From the NCBI RefSeq assembly GCF_023278565.1, contig NC_064673.1:3100001-3164000 (forward strand): a stretch of DNA of 64,000 bases, written 5' to 3'. Below the pieces are notes generated by a model, which saw nothing but the letters and a program-made list of their open reading frames with translations, ran no database searches and had not been told where the DNA came from. A program made the translations under genes and the position numbers. Source of the DNA: Colletotrichum lupini (taxonomy: Eukaryota; Ascomycota; Sordariomycetes; Glomerellales; Glomerellaceae). Below are positions 10,668 through 21,075 of this stretch, one piece after another (the first letter of the stretch is position 1; every line of letters starts with the position of its first letter).

Positions 10668-13600
10668 TTACACCACATAATCCGACTGCCCCCTCTTCGC
10701 CCTGGAATCATGGCCCAGGTAATCAATGGGGTTACGACACAGAGGGCACGTATTCTGATTACTGCTCTGGAACCACTTGTACAGACAGGTGCGGTGGAAG
10801 AGGTTCTTGCACGTCGAGCACCGCTTGTCGGGCATGCGCTTGTCGGAGGAGATGATGGAGTAGCAGATGGCGCACTCGGACTGGCCCTTCAGCGCGCCGA
10901 CAATGTTTCTCCGGAAAGCGGATAGGCCGTCGATGATGCTCCCGTTGGAGAAGGTAATCACCCCTTGCGTCGTGAGGAGCCAGCTCTGCCACTTGCGCTC
11001 GTTGACCGCGACGCGGTTGACGCCGACGACGGAGACGCCTTCGATGGGGTAGCTCGCGGGCACCTTGACGGCGATGGAGGCCATGCTCTCGTCGATTTCG
11101 ACGCCGGCCGTGATTTCTCTCGACGCCTTGCTGACCTTGACGACGAGCTCTTTTTCGTCGTCGTCGGCGGGCGGGTCTTGGGCGGCGGCCCAGGCGGCTA
11201 CCTCGTCGAGCGCGTCCGAGACGATGACGGGGGAGAAGTAGCGCGTCATCCAGCCCTCGACGGCGATGCGCGTCTGCTTGGAGCGGCAGTCGAGGTACCA
11301 CGTCTTGAAGAGGCCGGGAGTGTATTTGAGGGTGAGGTAGTAGAGGTGTACGAGCAGCCAGTGGAGGTTGCGCTCGTCGGGCTCGGCGTCGGCGAGGGAG
11401 ACGCTGTACGAGGTGAGGTGCTGCGTCGTCAGGCCCTCGCGCTCGAGGTTCAGCGGGTGCGCGGCCGAGTGGCCCAGCACGTCGAACATGAAGTCCATGA
11501 GCGGGGCGATGTAGTTCTCCGTCTTGAGGTGCTCCGTGTAGTCCTGGCGGACCTTGAGGGAGGCGGTGCTGAAGGCGTCGAAGATGAGGTGCCACGAGAG
11601 CAGGTAGGAGCGGATGGCGAGAGGGAACTGCGCGAGGATCTCGTCTGGGTAGCGCTCCAGCGTGGGCGCGTCGAGGAGGAGGGAGAGGAGCTCGTCGGGG
11701 AGGCGGGCGTCGGTCTTGTCGAGGAGGACGTTGACGGAGAGTTCTTCCTGGCGCGCGGGAAGGGCGTAGTGGAGGAGGTTGAATGCCGCCGTCTGGATCG
11801 AGCGAGAATCCGCAGCGATGAGGCCGTAGAGGTCCGAGAGGTCGTTGATGTGCTTCAGCGGGATCTTGTTGACTTGTCTGCAGATGATGGCGTCGACGAT
11901 CTCGAGGGGCTGTGTGGTCTTTTCGCGGTCGAGCTTGAGGAGCTCGATGAGGGAGAGGGACTTCGTTTCGGCGAACTCCTTGATGGCGTCCACGAGGTCG
12001 TCGTTTGGCTCCGACAGCGTCTCCAGGGTGGTCATGAGCTTCAGTGATGCATGGATATACGGCAGCGAGTCGTCGAGACGGTCATCCGAGGCCCTTGCCC
12101 ACAGCGCAGTGGAGAACTCAATCGTCTTGTCCCAGTACGAGCCGTATACGTCCTTCATGCATGGGAGTAGCCTCTGTAGGGATCTGCAGATCTCGGCTGA
12201 CAGCGCGGGTGTGAGGCTGGGGATGTCGTCCATCCAAGACGTGATCTGGCGAACGGCAAAGACGATGCGGTTGTTAGCAACGGGGACCCCGCCAACCTCG
12301 TACACTCGCAAGCATGCGTTGAGGAGAACCAGGATAAGCAGCGTCTTTTCGGCCTTTTCAGGCTCAACACTAGCGCCCGCAATGTCGCTTACAAGACGGT
12401 TGCACAGATTGTTGATGGCTTTTGATGACTCCAGACTCTCACCGAAGCCGGCGAGCACAGCCGTCGCCGCCAGGATCGTTGGTGGTGTGGCCTTGAGTGT
12501 GGCCAGCTGGTTGATCTTCTCGTCTCCGGCAGCAGGGAAACCGTGCTTCTCGGCAAGGTTCTGGAAGAGGTCGCTCAGTGCTCTAGAGCTGTAGACGCCC
12601 AACGGGGTGAGTTCCTTGGTCTCCTGCGTCATGATGGCGATGAGACCGTTGACCAGCTTTGTGGAGCCAGTCTCCGAGCCGTCCCTCCATCCCTTGGCTT
12701 CGTCGACAATGGCGTTGATGGTCACACGGGTAGAAGAGACGAATGACTCGGCAGAAGCAAGCGCGTCTCCCATCTCGAGGTTCAGGAAGAGCTTGTTCTC
12801 GTCCATGAGTGTAATCTGGTCCGATACCATCTGAACCGCGACACAAAGGAGGTAGAGCAGCTCAACCTGGAAGCTGTCAGGCAGACTGGAGACCGAAATA
12901 TCCGATGACAAGAGCTTAGAGGTGTAGGATGCCATTCTAGCCGGGATAGAGAGGCCGTCTCGGTCTCTGCGCACACGAAGGCGCTGGTCAGACTCGGTAG
13001 GTTGAACGAGGAAATGAGCGCCGGCCAGACCGCTGGTGATTGATAAAGACGGGTTGAGCTTGACCTGGAAGAACTTTGAGAGCTGCTGCATCCAGATGTT
13101 CGTGCTCGGGAACAAATCCTCGATGGCGATAGACCCAGCTTGGGACGCCTGGAGGGCTTGTTGTACCAGTGTTTCGACACCAAGTGACTGTGGTCCAGCG
13201 TCTTCGAGGTTTCTCTGGATAATGGTGACGACTGGCGATACCCCATCCGCGGGCTGTTCCAGTAGCGCTCTCAGCGAGGCCGCACGGGAAGATATTGCCC
13301 TGTCGTTTAGTTCGGCAAGTCCCAGCAGCTCAGTCACGACCGCCATGTGCGTTGACTCGTCTTGCGACAAGAGTCCAGGCTTGTTATTCGCAATGATTTC
13401 CAAGGAGCGAAGGGTCTGGCCAGAGTGCTGCTTGTCTTGCGACAAGGCCGACACGCTGTTGTCTAGCAATTGCTTGGCGGTTGAGTCGGCGATGGCATTG
13501 TTGGCAAAGGCGGTCTCGAACAGACTCCAGGCATCCAATTCTCCGCGGGCCGTGCCAGAGCACTTGAACTCGATGAATTTCTGGAGCTGCTCGTGTGATT

Positions 13601-15630
13601 TAGAGAGCTCTGACGCCTTTTGGTTTGCAATGAGACGCTCGATGCCCCTAATGGCCTGCGAGTCACCAGACAAGCTCAGCAAAGCCTCGATCCAGGTCTT
13701 CCAGATACCGGCGTAAGTTGCATTTTGTCCCTCGAGAGTGCCCAGGGCATTGACGCAGTTCAGCAGATCGGGACCAGACCGTGACAGAATCAAGACGTCC
13801 ATGCGATCTCGGCCTTGTGTTGACAGGAATTGCTCCAGAGCTTCAGCAGCTTCCGCATCTCTCCACACGCGCGGAGCGTTCTTGCTCACGCTGTAGAGCA
13901 CTGCAGCTGCTCCATAAGGCTTGAGATTTCTTGTCGCCAGGAGGTCCACGCTGCATTTAATGATGGCCCTCGAAGGCTCGATGAAGAGAGTGTCTGTTGG
14001 TTTTGCCTTTTGAACTTGGCCAACGAGGGTGAACCAGCGGGTTCCCTCGGAAGCAACAGCCTCTTGAGACTTTTCATAGTCCTTTGAGACCTCTGGGAGT
14101 GAGTTGGATATTCTACCACAGAAAGCCGACGAGAGCAGTCCCAGCTTGTCGGTTGTTGCCGCCTTAAGTTCCTCGGATGATGAGCCGACAGAGACCTCGT
14201 ACACTTCGGCTAGCACAGGAAGTCGTCCGTTTCCAACAATCTCCCATGACGAGTTTTCGGGTGTGGGCAAGAGGAAGTGCTCAATTAGAGGGAACAGATG
14301 TTCTTGAACAAGTGTTGCCCTCTCACTGTCGGAAGGAAAGTTTTTCAATAGATGCTTGGTAGTTCTGGCATAGCAGGTCCACGCCGCGGTAGCGTTCATC
14401 CGCGGTTCCTCTCTGCTTGTAATTCCCGTCCTCATTGACTTGAGCGCGTCAGCTGAGGCTTCGACCGTGAAGAGTTCAGTTGGGATGGCCTTGATCAGGT
14501 GCTCGAGGTGCTCCCAGTACTTGGCGGAGCTGCTCTGGGAACCCTTCTCCAAGAATCCATTCAGTCTGGTGATCGGGGTCTTCTTCTCGCTTGAGCTCGT
14601 CCAGATCTCGGGGAACTTGGTCGTCAACTTTGTGAGAACTCTGACATACTCGACAGCCGATCCCACTTGACTGCTCTTGAGCCCCTCGGCGACGAAAGTC
14701 TTCTTCAGGCGAGAAATTTGTGAGGATACGGGGTCGAATCTCTTGTCGAGGCAGGCCCACAAGAGCTGGCACGCCGTCTTCTTAACCGAGCTATCTCCCG
14801 TGACCACACTTTTCCAGACCTTCTCTTCGGCGAAGAAGGTGTCGTATGCCTCGTCTTCCTTTTGAATGTCGGTCGACTCGAGCTTTTGCAAGAGACCAAG
14901 TACAAGAGAGAGACTTGCCCCTATGACCCGGAGGTATTTGGCCTCGGCATCGTCGGCCGTCGTGGATCGTTCGTCGCTCAGGGTGTCCTTGGTCTCTTGG
15001 ATAGCGTCGGTCGCATATGTCAAGATCTGTGACTGGCACTTGTTCCAGAACAGCGCGACCTTTTCTGGGCTGCTGAGGAACGAGGAGAGACCATCGTTTG
15101 CTGCCCTCGACACAACTCTATCCTTGTCGTATAAGCCAGCGAGCCAGGTGCCGACAATCTTGGGGACGCGCTTTTCCATGCGCTTCCGTGCCGACTTCAT
15201 CAACTCGAACTGTAGGGTGTGGGAGAGTTCGCGGACGCGGCGGGAGTTGTCTATCGAGATGCGAGGGTATATTTGAACCTACATAAATCAGTACATGGCC
15301 ATCAAGCTTTACAAGATTCTGGGAGTAACGTACCCATGCTTCCAAGATAGACTCTTCTACACCTCCTTCTACTTCGAACGGGTGAGCCTGTACGTAGGCG
15401 AGGAGGTCCTCGAGTGCCTTTGCTTTCGTTGTGGCATCTTTCTTGAGGGCGTTCTTGAATGCGACAATGACGTTCGCATCAGATATGGAGGTCAAGTTGG
15501 GGGGCTCAGAGAGGTAAGATAGACCACTACCTCCGGCGGAGGAGAAGCCACCGAAGCCAGCAGGCGTTGGACCGCCGAAGCCCCTCGCGGCGCCGGATGA
15601 TCGGCCACTTTTACCAAAGGCACGCGACAT
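10668..15630 (-). CDS. LTN1: E3 ubiquitin ligase listerin (Ltn1/Rkr1), ribosome quality control
   Basis: Two exons: 15630-15334 and 15278-10668, joined in phase through a 55-bp intron, giving 1635 aa (yeast Rkr1 is 1562). The N terminus is Gly/Ser-rich followed by a conserved listerin segment (residues ~45-130). The middle is a long helical HEAT-like array. The C terminus carries a RING of the listerin type: CAIC, CSTC, FHRTC and CPLC (about 10720-10870), preceded by the RWD-like region. Listerin binds stalled 60S subunits and ubiquitinates the trapped nascent chain together with Rqc2 and Cdc48. No frameshift or stop is seen over 4.6 kb. The start at 15630 gives the MSRAFGK-type opening and is divergent from the next gene. 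Confidence 0.95.
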
Positions 15631-17118
15631 GATCTAGTGTGAATGAAGGTAGTGTTGAAGTATTGTTGTTGGGATATCGGTGTAGCTCAGATGCACGAGT
15701 TCGCGCGGCGCAAGAAGGCAGCTGGAGAGCTTGAATATGACGTTGGCGGGGTAATTACAACGAGGTGCACAAATGCGAAATGCGAAATGCGGCGGGCAGG
15801 GCACCACCTTATTTTCCTTGCTCGAAATATCGGAGATAGATGAGCAAGAGGGACTGATAGCGGAGATGGGTATGCAAAAGTCTATTAGAAAAAGAAAGGC
15901 TTTCTCCGACTGAATCGTCCCCCAAGATAAGGTAGTGAATGCAGAATGATGACCAAACGAAGTCGAATCCAAAGAAAAAGTTTGGGTCGCAATCGAAGAA
16001 TGTTGCGCCGCAAATACCTTACATACCTAGCAGCGCCGAGTTGACTCAGGCCGAGCGAACAATTTGAGCCCCGGCCAATGTGCAACAACGGCGAATGAAA
16101 ACGGACGAGATGCCCCGCCAAAGCTCCCTCTGATGATGCTGTCATCGGTACCTGGCGCCCCCCCCCCTTCTTCCAAGCCTTTTTCTCTGTCTTAGGTAAG
16201 CGTGTCTCTACGTACTTACCTTACAGACAGCTTGTCTTAGGTCAGCATTCTACACGTGATTCACTCGCTTTCTGGCTTCACCCGTGCACGGGCACTTGCA
16301 TTCTTATCGCCCATTCCTTATCCATCCGCGTCGATTGGGCCGCATTTATCACAGCTCCAAAGTGGTAAGACAACCTAGGTGCCCCACTTTCCAGCCACTG
16401 GCGCAACTCTGCACCTGCGTCACTGGCCAGTTGCACGAATTCGGGGTCGTTCGGCGGTTTCAAGCGTTCCTCGGGCAAAGAGGGCCACTGTCCGTAAAGG
16501 CTTACCCCGCAAACTGCCCTGCTGAAGGCTCTCCACCTGGGCGTGCACCTCAGTGGCCCTCAGCCCACGGTGCCCACCCGGCTCACTGCGGGAGCAGCGC
16601 TAGGGAGCGGTAACTGTGGATCCCACCTCTCCCATTGCGACCTACCAGTGTCCCAACCCGGCCAGTCGCAGCTGATTGCCGCTTGCTGCTTGCTGCTCCC
16701 TCTGGCCCGTCTTAGGTAGGTTGCCCATCGGTCCATTCTATCCGTCCAGTACCTTTTGAACTCTCGCTACCTCTTTCCTTCCAACCTTGCTCGCCTCTCT
16801 CTTAACGTCGCCGAGGTGGCGGATTGATTTTCAATTCTTACCTCTTCAACTCTTCGTTCCAAGCAATATTTGTGTCGTACAGCCTACATGCGGGTCGCGA
16901 TACGAGCAGCTCCCCCCCTCACTTCTCCCTCGTGTAAGTCGTTCCGGTTTATATCACGTGCGCTCGAGTCCGAATACTCGCTGGCCGCATTTGGCCGACC
17001 ACTCTCTACCCTCGAGAAAGCACGACGCGACCACGCTCGTTGGATTCATTTTTCGCTGACTTCTGCATGTAATTAGTCTCGGGAGCATGGTAAAGGCACA
17101 AAGCGTAAATCCATCATC
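15631..17118. other. Divergent intergenic/promoter region between LTN1 and the repeat protein gene
   Basis: About 1.5 kb carrying both promoters. It contains a poly-C run near 16159-16169 and pyrimidine-rich sequence from 16740 to 16900 that probably forms the leader of the rightward gene. No ORF looks coding. Confidence 0.55.
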
Positions 17119-20100
17119 ATGCTCGCCACCGTTTCTCGCTCCTCGCCTCGGGCGGGCGGTCTCTACCCCAGCAGAGCCTCCACGGTGGGATCACTGGTAT
17201 CCTCGAACCAGACACCCATGAGGGCCAGCCACTATGGCCAAACTCGCGGCTTCCGCTTCGGTGCGTGGTCATCCTACTTGGACCCCGAGGTCCAGCGTCA
17301 GCTACGTCTTCGTCAGCGCCACATCAAATACAAATACATGGAATCGATCAATCGCAAGCTGTCCTGGGACCCAAATTCGCGTGCTCAAGACTCGAGAATC
17401 GTGATGAAGAAGATGTTGGCTCAGTGCTGGATCAGACATGGTCATACCCGCTCTGGTGGCAGATACGTGAGAGAGGAAGACGTGAAGAAGGGTGGATCGG
17501 GCGAAACCCCAGGCACCCGACCCGGCCAGAACATTGAGGATGTCGAGCGCAGTGCTATCAATGCTCTCTTCTCCGGCAAGCGCGCCAATCCTTTGGAATA
17601 TGACCTGTGGCAGTCTCCTCTGCAAAACATTCGCAATTATCTGGGTAGCCAGACTAGGAGCAAGTACACGGCTGCTGCCGTCCGCGACGTTTCGCCCGAC
17701 ATCGACCCGATTACGAACCGAAGAATGCACTCTTCACACGCGCCCCAGTCGGTGTTTGATAACTCTTCGGACAAAAATACCCAAGAGCCCTTTTTCCCAG
17801 ACGGGGTCCCCCCCGCCGACGAGCTCAAGGAGTATGGCAATGTCACGATTGACAGTGCCCCGTGGGCCGAAGCTGGGTCCAGTAGTGGAGTTGTGGAGAC
17901 CCCGCAATATGCGGATCTCGACAAGTACAAGCCGGTCATGGATGAGAAGCTTGATGCTAAGCAACTTTCCGAGGAGCCGAAATACGACGACTTGGGCAAA
18001 TACACACCGGTGGGCCTCAAAGATTTCTTGGAAGAGGTAGACGCTACGCCCAAGTATGAGGACCTCGGCAAGTATGCCAACCCGACACTGAACGACCGCC
18101 CTCCCGAGGAGCTCTCCCAGCCTGCATACGAAGACCTGGACAAGTACCGTCCGGTGATGCATAACGAGAATGCTGAGGTTCCGGAGCCACATGAGCGATA
18201 TACAGATTTGCACAAGTATGGCCCCATCATGCACAATGAGAAGGATGTGGTGGAGGAGAAGCAGCCCTACGACGACCTCCACAAGTACGGCCCAATCATG
18301 CATAACGAAAAGGACGTCTTGGAGGAGACGCAGTCATATGACGACCTCCACAAGTATGGACCGAGCAGTTTCAACGAACCTGAGGGATTACGCCCCCGTT
18401 CCGACGAGGAGAAATCAAAAGACTACGACGACCTTCACAAGTATCGCCCGCATTCTTTCAACGAGCCGTCGGGTCTGCGCCCCGTGCATCCCGAGGAAGC
18501 CTCCAAAGCTTACACTGATCTGGACCAATATGGCCCCATGTCTTATAACGAACCCCACGGACAAGCTCCCATGCACCCGGAGGAGGCATCCAAGGCATAC
18601 GCAGACCTCGATGCCTACAACCCTGTCGGCTGGAATGAGCCGCACGGCAAACCGCCAATGCACCCAGAGGAAGCCTCAAAGCAGTATAAGGACCTTGGAA
18701 AATACTCCAAGGAGTTCAAACGCGGTGATGCACCGCCACCAGCGGGTGTTATTGCAGCGGTTGAGCCTGAAGAGGCGGCCAAGCACCAGCCTGTGCAATA
18801 CAACGAGCCCGAAAGCCAGCGCCCCAAAAATGACTGGGATCAGAAGGCTTTCGACGAGGCCAAGCAGTATGAATCTTTCCGCTACAATGAGCCCGATGGC
18901 CAACCTGCCGCCGTTATCGACCCTGTTTCCAAGGGTTTGGGTGACTTCGATGCGGAGATCGCTGCGAAGGCAAACAGACGCAAGTCTTTTGCTCAGACGT
19001 CAGAAAAGGAGAGAGCAGACGATTTGGACCTGCTCCGAGCCAGCGATGTTCGGGCCAAAATTCCGACGTCTTCGGGCCAGTCCCGGAGAGAGTACAGCAC
19101 GACGAACAGACAGATTCTCGAAGCCGATCTTCCCCGATATGCCGTGAACTGGGATATCTCGAGCAAAGCTGCCCGTATTGCAGTGCGCCAGTCTAGAAAC
19201 AAGGCGTGGGATCACATTCCCTCCAAGAAGGAAAACCTTACTGGCAACTATGTCAGGGACTTCCCCGAAGACTTTTCGCGGAACTGGAACGACATTGTTG
19301 CGGCTGCCGCGGATAGTCAAAAGGTTGAGGAAAGCAAGGACCAAGACGAGGTTGAGGCCGCGTCCTTTGATGAGAGTTTTCCGAGTCTGGAACGCAAATT
19401 GGAGCCATCCCTGGACCGGTCGTCTTCCTTTAGGACTACTCGCATTGCGAGAAAGAGAGGTCAAATTGACCAGTATTCAAAAGAGCCTCAGGGCCTTGAG
19501 GTGAGCTACTCCGAGGAGTGTGGTGGCAAGCAGACCTGGCCATCCTACGTCCGGACATATGGAACCGTGACGGACGCCATGACCAATGCCTCTTCAACCG
19601 CACAGGAAGCGGTTTCCGCTGCCAAAACCGAGGGTGTGGTATCCTCGACCGCAGCCGAGGCACCCCGGGAGCCTACCATTTACAAGATTCTTGCATACGA
19701 CCCGACAATGCAGGCTATCAACACAGCCGAGACCACGTCGGTCGTCCCCGACAGCGCAACACCGCTAACGCCAGCGGAGGTTATTCTACGGTTGTCGAAC
19801 CCAACCAAGTTCTTCCCCTACTTCAGCACTCTGCAAAAGGAGGGATACGAGATTGTTTCCGGAAGCGGAGACGTCCTGGTATTCCGCAAGGTCCGCGAGG
19901 CAGAGACGGCATCCAAGGAGCAGACTGCTGCTTCCTTCGCCCCTGCGATCGAGAAGCCGACGACATACCAGGCGCCAAAGGTGAACCCCATCGACATGAT
20001 GGGGAGCGACCCCGTAGTACCAAGCGCTTACTCTTCCAGTCCTACAGGCTACCTCAACTATGATTACCCCGGAGCGGAGACATCAGAGAAACCCCCGCCT

Positions 20101-20301
20101 CCCTTCAGTCCGCTGAGGAGGCGCAACACGATATCCTGTGACAGCCAGGATCTCGAGCCTCCAAAGCGGCCGAAGAGGAAGAGGGCCAAGAAGGTTGTTC
20201 TTGGCGCCGTATGGGTCGGCGGGATTTCTTACGCGATCGGTGTCGTTGGAGAGTATTTCAAGACTGGAGGCAAAGATGGTCAGGGGCCTAAGGGTTTGTA
20301 G
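17119..20301 (+). CDS. Large tandem-repeat protein, probably mitochondrial, with C-terminal membrane segment
   Basis: 1060 aa in a single exon. The N terminus (MLATVSRSSPRAGG...) is rich in Ser and Arg with no acids for over 50 residues, a good mitochondrial targeting profile. A conserved-looking segment follows (residues ~50-130, Arg/Tyr-rich). Residues ~263-530 hold about eleven copies of a 25-29-residue unit with the core YxDLxKYxPxxxNEP, for example YDDLHKYGPIMHNE. A Ser/Thr/Glu-rich region leads to a short domain (~860-950), a basic KRPKRKRAKK patch and a hydrophobic segment near residues 1024-1045 that could span a membrane. Similar fungal proteins are, as I recall, usually annotated only as Ser/Thr-rich proteins; I do not know a proven function. 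The coding stretch is unbroken and codon use is normal. Confidence 0.85.
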   Translation: MLATVSRSSPRAGGLYPSRASTVGSLVSSNQTPMRASHYGQTRGFRFGAWSSYLDPEVQRQLRLRQRHIKYKYMESINRKLSWDPNSRAQDSRIVMKKMLAQCWIRHGHTRSGGRYVREEDVKKGGSGETPGTRPGQNIEDVERSAINALFSGKRANPLEYDLWQSPLQNIRNYLGSQTRSKYTAAAVRDVSPDIDPITNRRMHSSHAPQSVFDNSSDKNTQEPFFPDGVPPADELKEYGNVTIDSAPWAEAGSSSGVVETPQYADLDKYKPVMDEKLDAKQLSEEPKYDDLGKYTPVGLKDFLEEVDATPKYEDLGKYANPTLNDRPPEELSQPAYEDLDKYRPVMHNENAEVPEPHERYTDLHKYGPIMHNEKDVVEEKQPYDDLHKYGPIMHNEKDVLEETQSYDDLHKYGPSSFNEPEGLRPRSDEEKSKDYDDLHKYRPHSFNEPSGLRPVHPEEASKAYTDLDQYGPMSYNEPHGQAPMHPEEASKAYADLDAYNPVGWNEPHGKPPMHPEEASKQYKDLGKYSKEFKRGDAPPPAGVIAAVEPEEAAKHQPVQYNEPESQRPKNDWDQKAFDEAKQYESFRYNEPDGQPAAVIDPVSKGLGDFDAEIAAKANRRKSFAQTSEKERADDLDLLRASDVRAKIPTSSGQSRREYSTTNRQILEADLPRYAVNWDISSKAARIAVRQSRNKAWDHIPSKKENLTGNYVRDFPEDFSRNWNDIVAAAADSQKVEESKDQDEVEAASFDESFPSLERKLEPSLDRSSSFRTTRIARKRGQIDQYSKEPQGLEVSYSEECGGKQTWPSYVRTYGTVTDAMTNASSTAQEAVSAAKTEGVVSSTAAEAPREPTIYKILAYDPTMQAINTAETTSVVPDSATPLTPAEVILRLSNPTKFFPYFSTLQKEGYEIVSGSGDVLVFRKVREAETASKEQTAASFAPAIEKPTTYQAPKVNPIDMMGSDPVVPSAYSSSPTGYLNYDYPGAETSEKPPPPFSPLRRRNTISCDSQDLEPPKRPKRKRAKKVVLGAVWVGGISYAIGVVGEYFKTGGKDGQGPKGL
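17905..18715 (+). repeat. In-frame tandem repeats coding YxDLxKYxPxxxNEP units
   Basis: About eleven imperfect direct repeats of roughly 75-87 bp inside the preceding CDS. Units in the middle (18190-18360) are the most alike; the first and last are diverged. Confidence 0.85.
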
Positions 20302-20823
20302 GCAGATGTCGTGAGGGAGGGTTCTGCGGATTGATTTGGGATTTGGTTGGGATGGTTTATATACCTTTTCCGGTTGTAGGATTCGGCTGCCATTTGAGCC
20401 AGGCAAACTCTCCATTGTATCAGTAGCACGCCCAATGATGCAATAGTCACTTCTCACTCTTGTCGCACGCTGCTGCGACTGACGCAATTTGGGTGACTTG
20501 CTGATGGTTTCGTGCTCTTTCACAAGCGGCACTCGCAAACAACGAGGACATTGAAGCCATATGGGATGATGAATATTTAGTGATACAACCTAGTAATACA
20601 CGTTTTTCAACGCCGTGCCTTCGTAGCTATCCGACGGCGACTTCATCCATGCTCTCCATCATTACCAATCTTGTTGTCCAGGCATAAGGACCGCCTCGAG
20701 AAAATTCCGTCTTCGACAACACCAAACCCCCCTTCAACACCACGACCTCCCATTCGTATGACTCAACCGCAACGTCACCGCCGATTCTCAATTTCTCGTT
20801 GCGGATCTTTGCCCTCGGACTTT
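20302..20823. other. Convergent intergenic region
   Basis: About 520 bp between converging stops; no feature seen. Confidence 0.5.
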
Positions 20824-21075
20824 TTACGAGCGCTCGGTGAACCCAGGACCAGTCTTCACGTCCTCAATGTGACTCATCTGCAGCGCGCGCTTCTGGTCTT
20901 CCTGGTTCCAGCTCTGACGGCGCTCGAAGGAGGGTTTCCAGCTGCTTGTCGTGGACTCGACGATGGCGCGCGGGGTTGTGGCTGATGGGGAGGATTGCTT
21001 GTTGTTGGAGGAGGAGGAGGTTGGGGAGGTGGTGTAGTTTGAGATGTCGGGTTGGGCGGTCTGTTCGGATGTCAT
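20824..21075 (-). CDS. Small conserved-looking fungal protein, 83 aa
   Basis: A single exon from the ATG at 21075 to TAA at 20826-20824. The first half is Ser/Thr/Asn-rich and disordered; the second half has a compact motif, SWKPSFERRQSW, then NQEDQKRALQM and a final GPGFTE. This pattern of a Trp-Lys-Pro-Ser / Arg-Arg-Gln-Ser-Trp core ending in GFTE recurs, as far as I remember, in short uncharacterised ascomycete proteins, which is why I call it real. Serine-arginine context around RRQS is a possible basophilic kinase site. No targeting signal or membrane segment is visible. Function is unknown. Confidence 0.7.
   Translation of the reverse strand: MTSEQTAQPDISNYTTSPTSSSSNNKQSSPSATTPRAIVESTTSSWKPSFERRQSWNQEDQKRALQMSHIEDVKTGPGFTERS

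Noticed and set aside
10965..12047. 360-codon ORF opposite LTN1
   Set aside because: Shadow of the listerin C-terminal region; composition typical of antisense frames.
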